From Eubacteriales bacterium (GTDB lineage Bacteria > Bacillota_A > Clostridia > Christensenellales > Aristaeellaceae), in assembly GCA_029974035.1 (NCBI GenBank), contig JARKQG010000026.1, forward strand, positions 1-21,062: a DNA stretch of 21,062 bases. The letters run 5' to 3'. Positions within the stretch are counted from its first letter, which is position 1, and each line of letters opens with the position of its first letter. The notes under the pieces were generated by a model. It had not been told where the DNA came from, ran no database searches, and saw only the letters and a program-made list of their open reading frames with translations. Shown here piece after piece: positions 20,823 through 21,062 of the stretch. A program made the position numbers and the translations under genes.

Positions 20823-21062
20823 CCGAAGATTTCCTCGTAATCCTTCCGGCTTTTGACGCGTCCGGCGTCTGTGAGGCGGATGAGGCCGCGGTGGTTTTCC
20901 ACCAGCCGCGCGCGCAGAAGTCTCCGGAGGATTTTCTGGGCGAAGGCCTCGTCCCAGCGCAGGTGATGCCGCAGCGTGGCCGCGCCCGCCTCCTGGGCTT
21001 CGTCGGCCGCGCCTTCGTGGTGGCTCAGATGGAACAGCAGCGTCTTTTCCGCGAAGGCGATT
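20819..21062 (-). CDS. C-terminal part of a protein with a winged-helix-like end (partial)
   Basis: The last 80 residues of a protein whose start lies beyond the right edge. The sequence AFAQKILRRLLRARLVENHR followed by GLIRLTDAGRVKSRKDYEEI has the helix, recognition helix and wing pattern with the LTDAGR end typical of winged-helix domains. It could be a DNA-binding regulator, or the winged-helix tail found on some metal-ABC (ABC-3) permeases; the part in view cannot decide. It is followed, with a 4-nt overlap, by the small membrane ORF. Confidence 0.65.
   Translation of the reverse strand, partial: IAFAEKTLLFHLSHHEGAADEAQEAGAATLRHHLRWDEAFAQKILRRLLRARLVENHRGLIRLTDAGRVKSRKDYEEIFG

Noticed and set aside
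1..21062. tRNA, rRNA, CRISPR array or prophage
   Set aside because: No cloverleaf-like sequence, rRNA motif, regularly spaced repeat or phage structural gene was seen on either strand.

Overview
The window is GC-rich (mostly about 60-68% by eye) with strong Shine-Dalgarno sites and several GTG or TTG starts. The gene content is Clostridia-like: GlgD beside GlgA, a YesMN-type two-component system, and a DUF2156-GNAT pair. Both sugar-binding proteins have the short MKK/MRK...A-x-A|E signal peptide that I associate with uncultured, Christensenellales-like gut or rumen Clostridia. This placement is inference. No rRNA, tRNA or CRISPR array was seen.

Layout, left to right. (1) 1-2574: glycogen synthesis. 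The C-terminal part of GlgD is followed by GlgA, which has an unusual basic tail, then a perfect hairpin. (2) 2612-4204: a second perfect hairpin and a protein of three repeated beta-rich domains that lacks any visible export signal and may have lost its 5' end. (3) 4214-8358, minus strand: a Nudix hydrolase, then an RbsABC-type sugar ABC operon (ATPase, permease, binding protein) with a near-consensus promoter and a perfect inverted repeat over its -10 box. (4) 8435-8903: a decayed fragment of a GH31 glycosidase, related to the intact copy 10 kb downstream. (5) 9032-11506: ferritin, divergent from a translationally coupled DUF2156-GNAT pair. (6) 11507-12426: accessory scar with a 144-bp fold-back element and two transposase remnants on opposite strands. 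(7) 12427-20435: an alpha-xyloside-type locus. A YesM-like sensor kinase and YesN-like regulator (minus strand) are divergent from a binding protein, two MalFG-type permeases and a complete GH31 enzyme of YicI type (plus strand). (8) 20436-21062: an HTH remnant, a 43-residue membrane-anchored small ORF, and the winged-helix-like C-terminus of a protein that runs off the window.

How it fits together. The best-supported functional unit is region 7. The kinase would sense an extracellular signal, the regulator would activate the divergent operon, the ABC importer would bring in a short alpha-linked oligosaccharide, and the intracellular GH31 enzyme would trim it. The importer as encoded has no ATPase, so it probably borrows a shared MsmX/UgpC-type ATPase encoded elsewhere. 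I found no clearly novel system. The most interesting leads are the GH31 paralogue scar beside the other sugar transporter, the fold-back repeat with scrambled transposase pieces, the non-lipoprotein binding proteins, the truncated-looking three-domain protein, and an AT-rich patch inside glgD.
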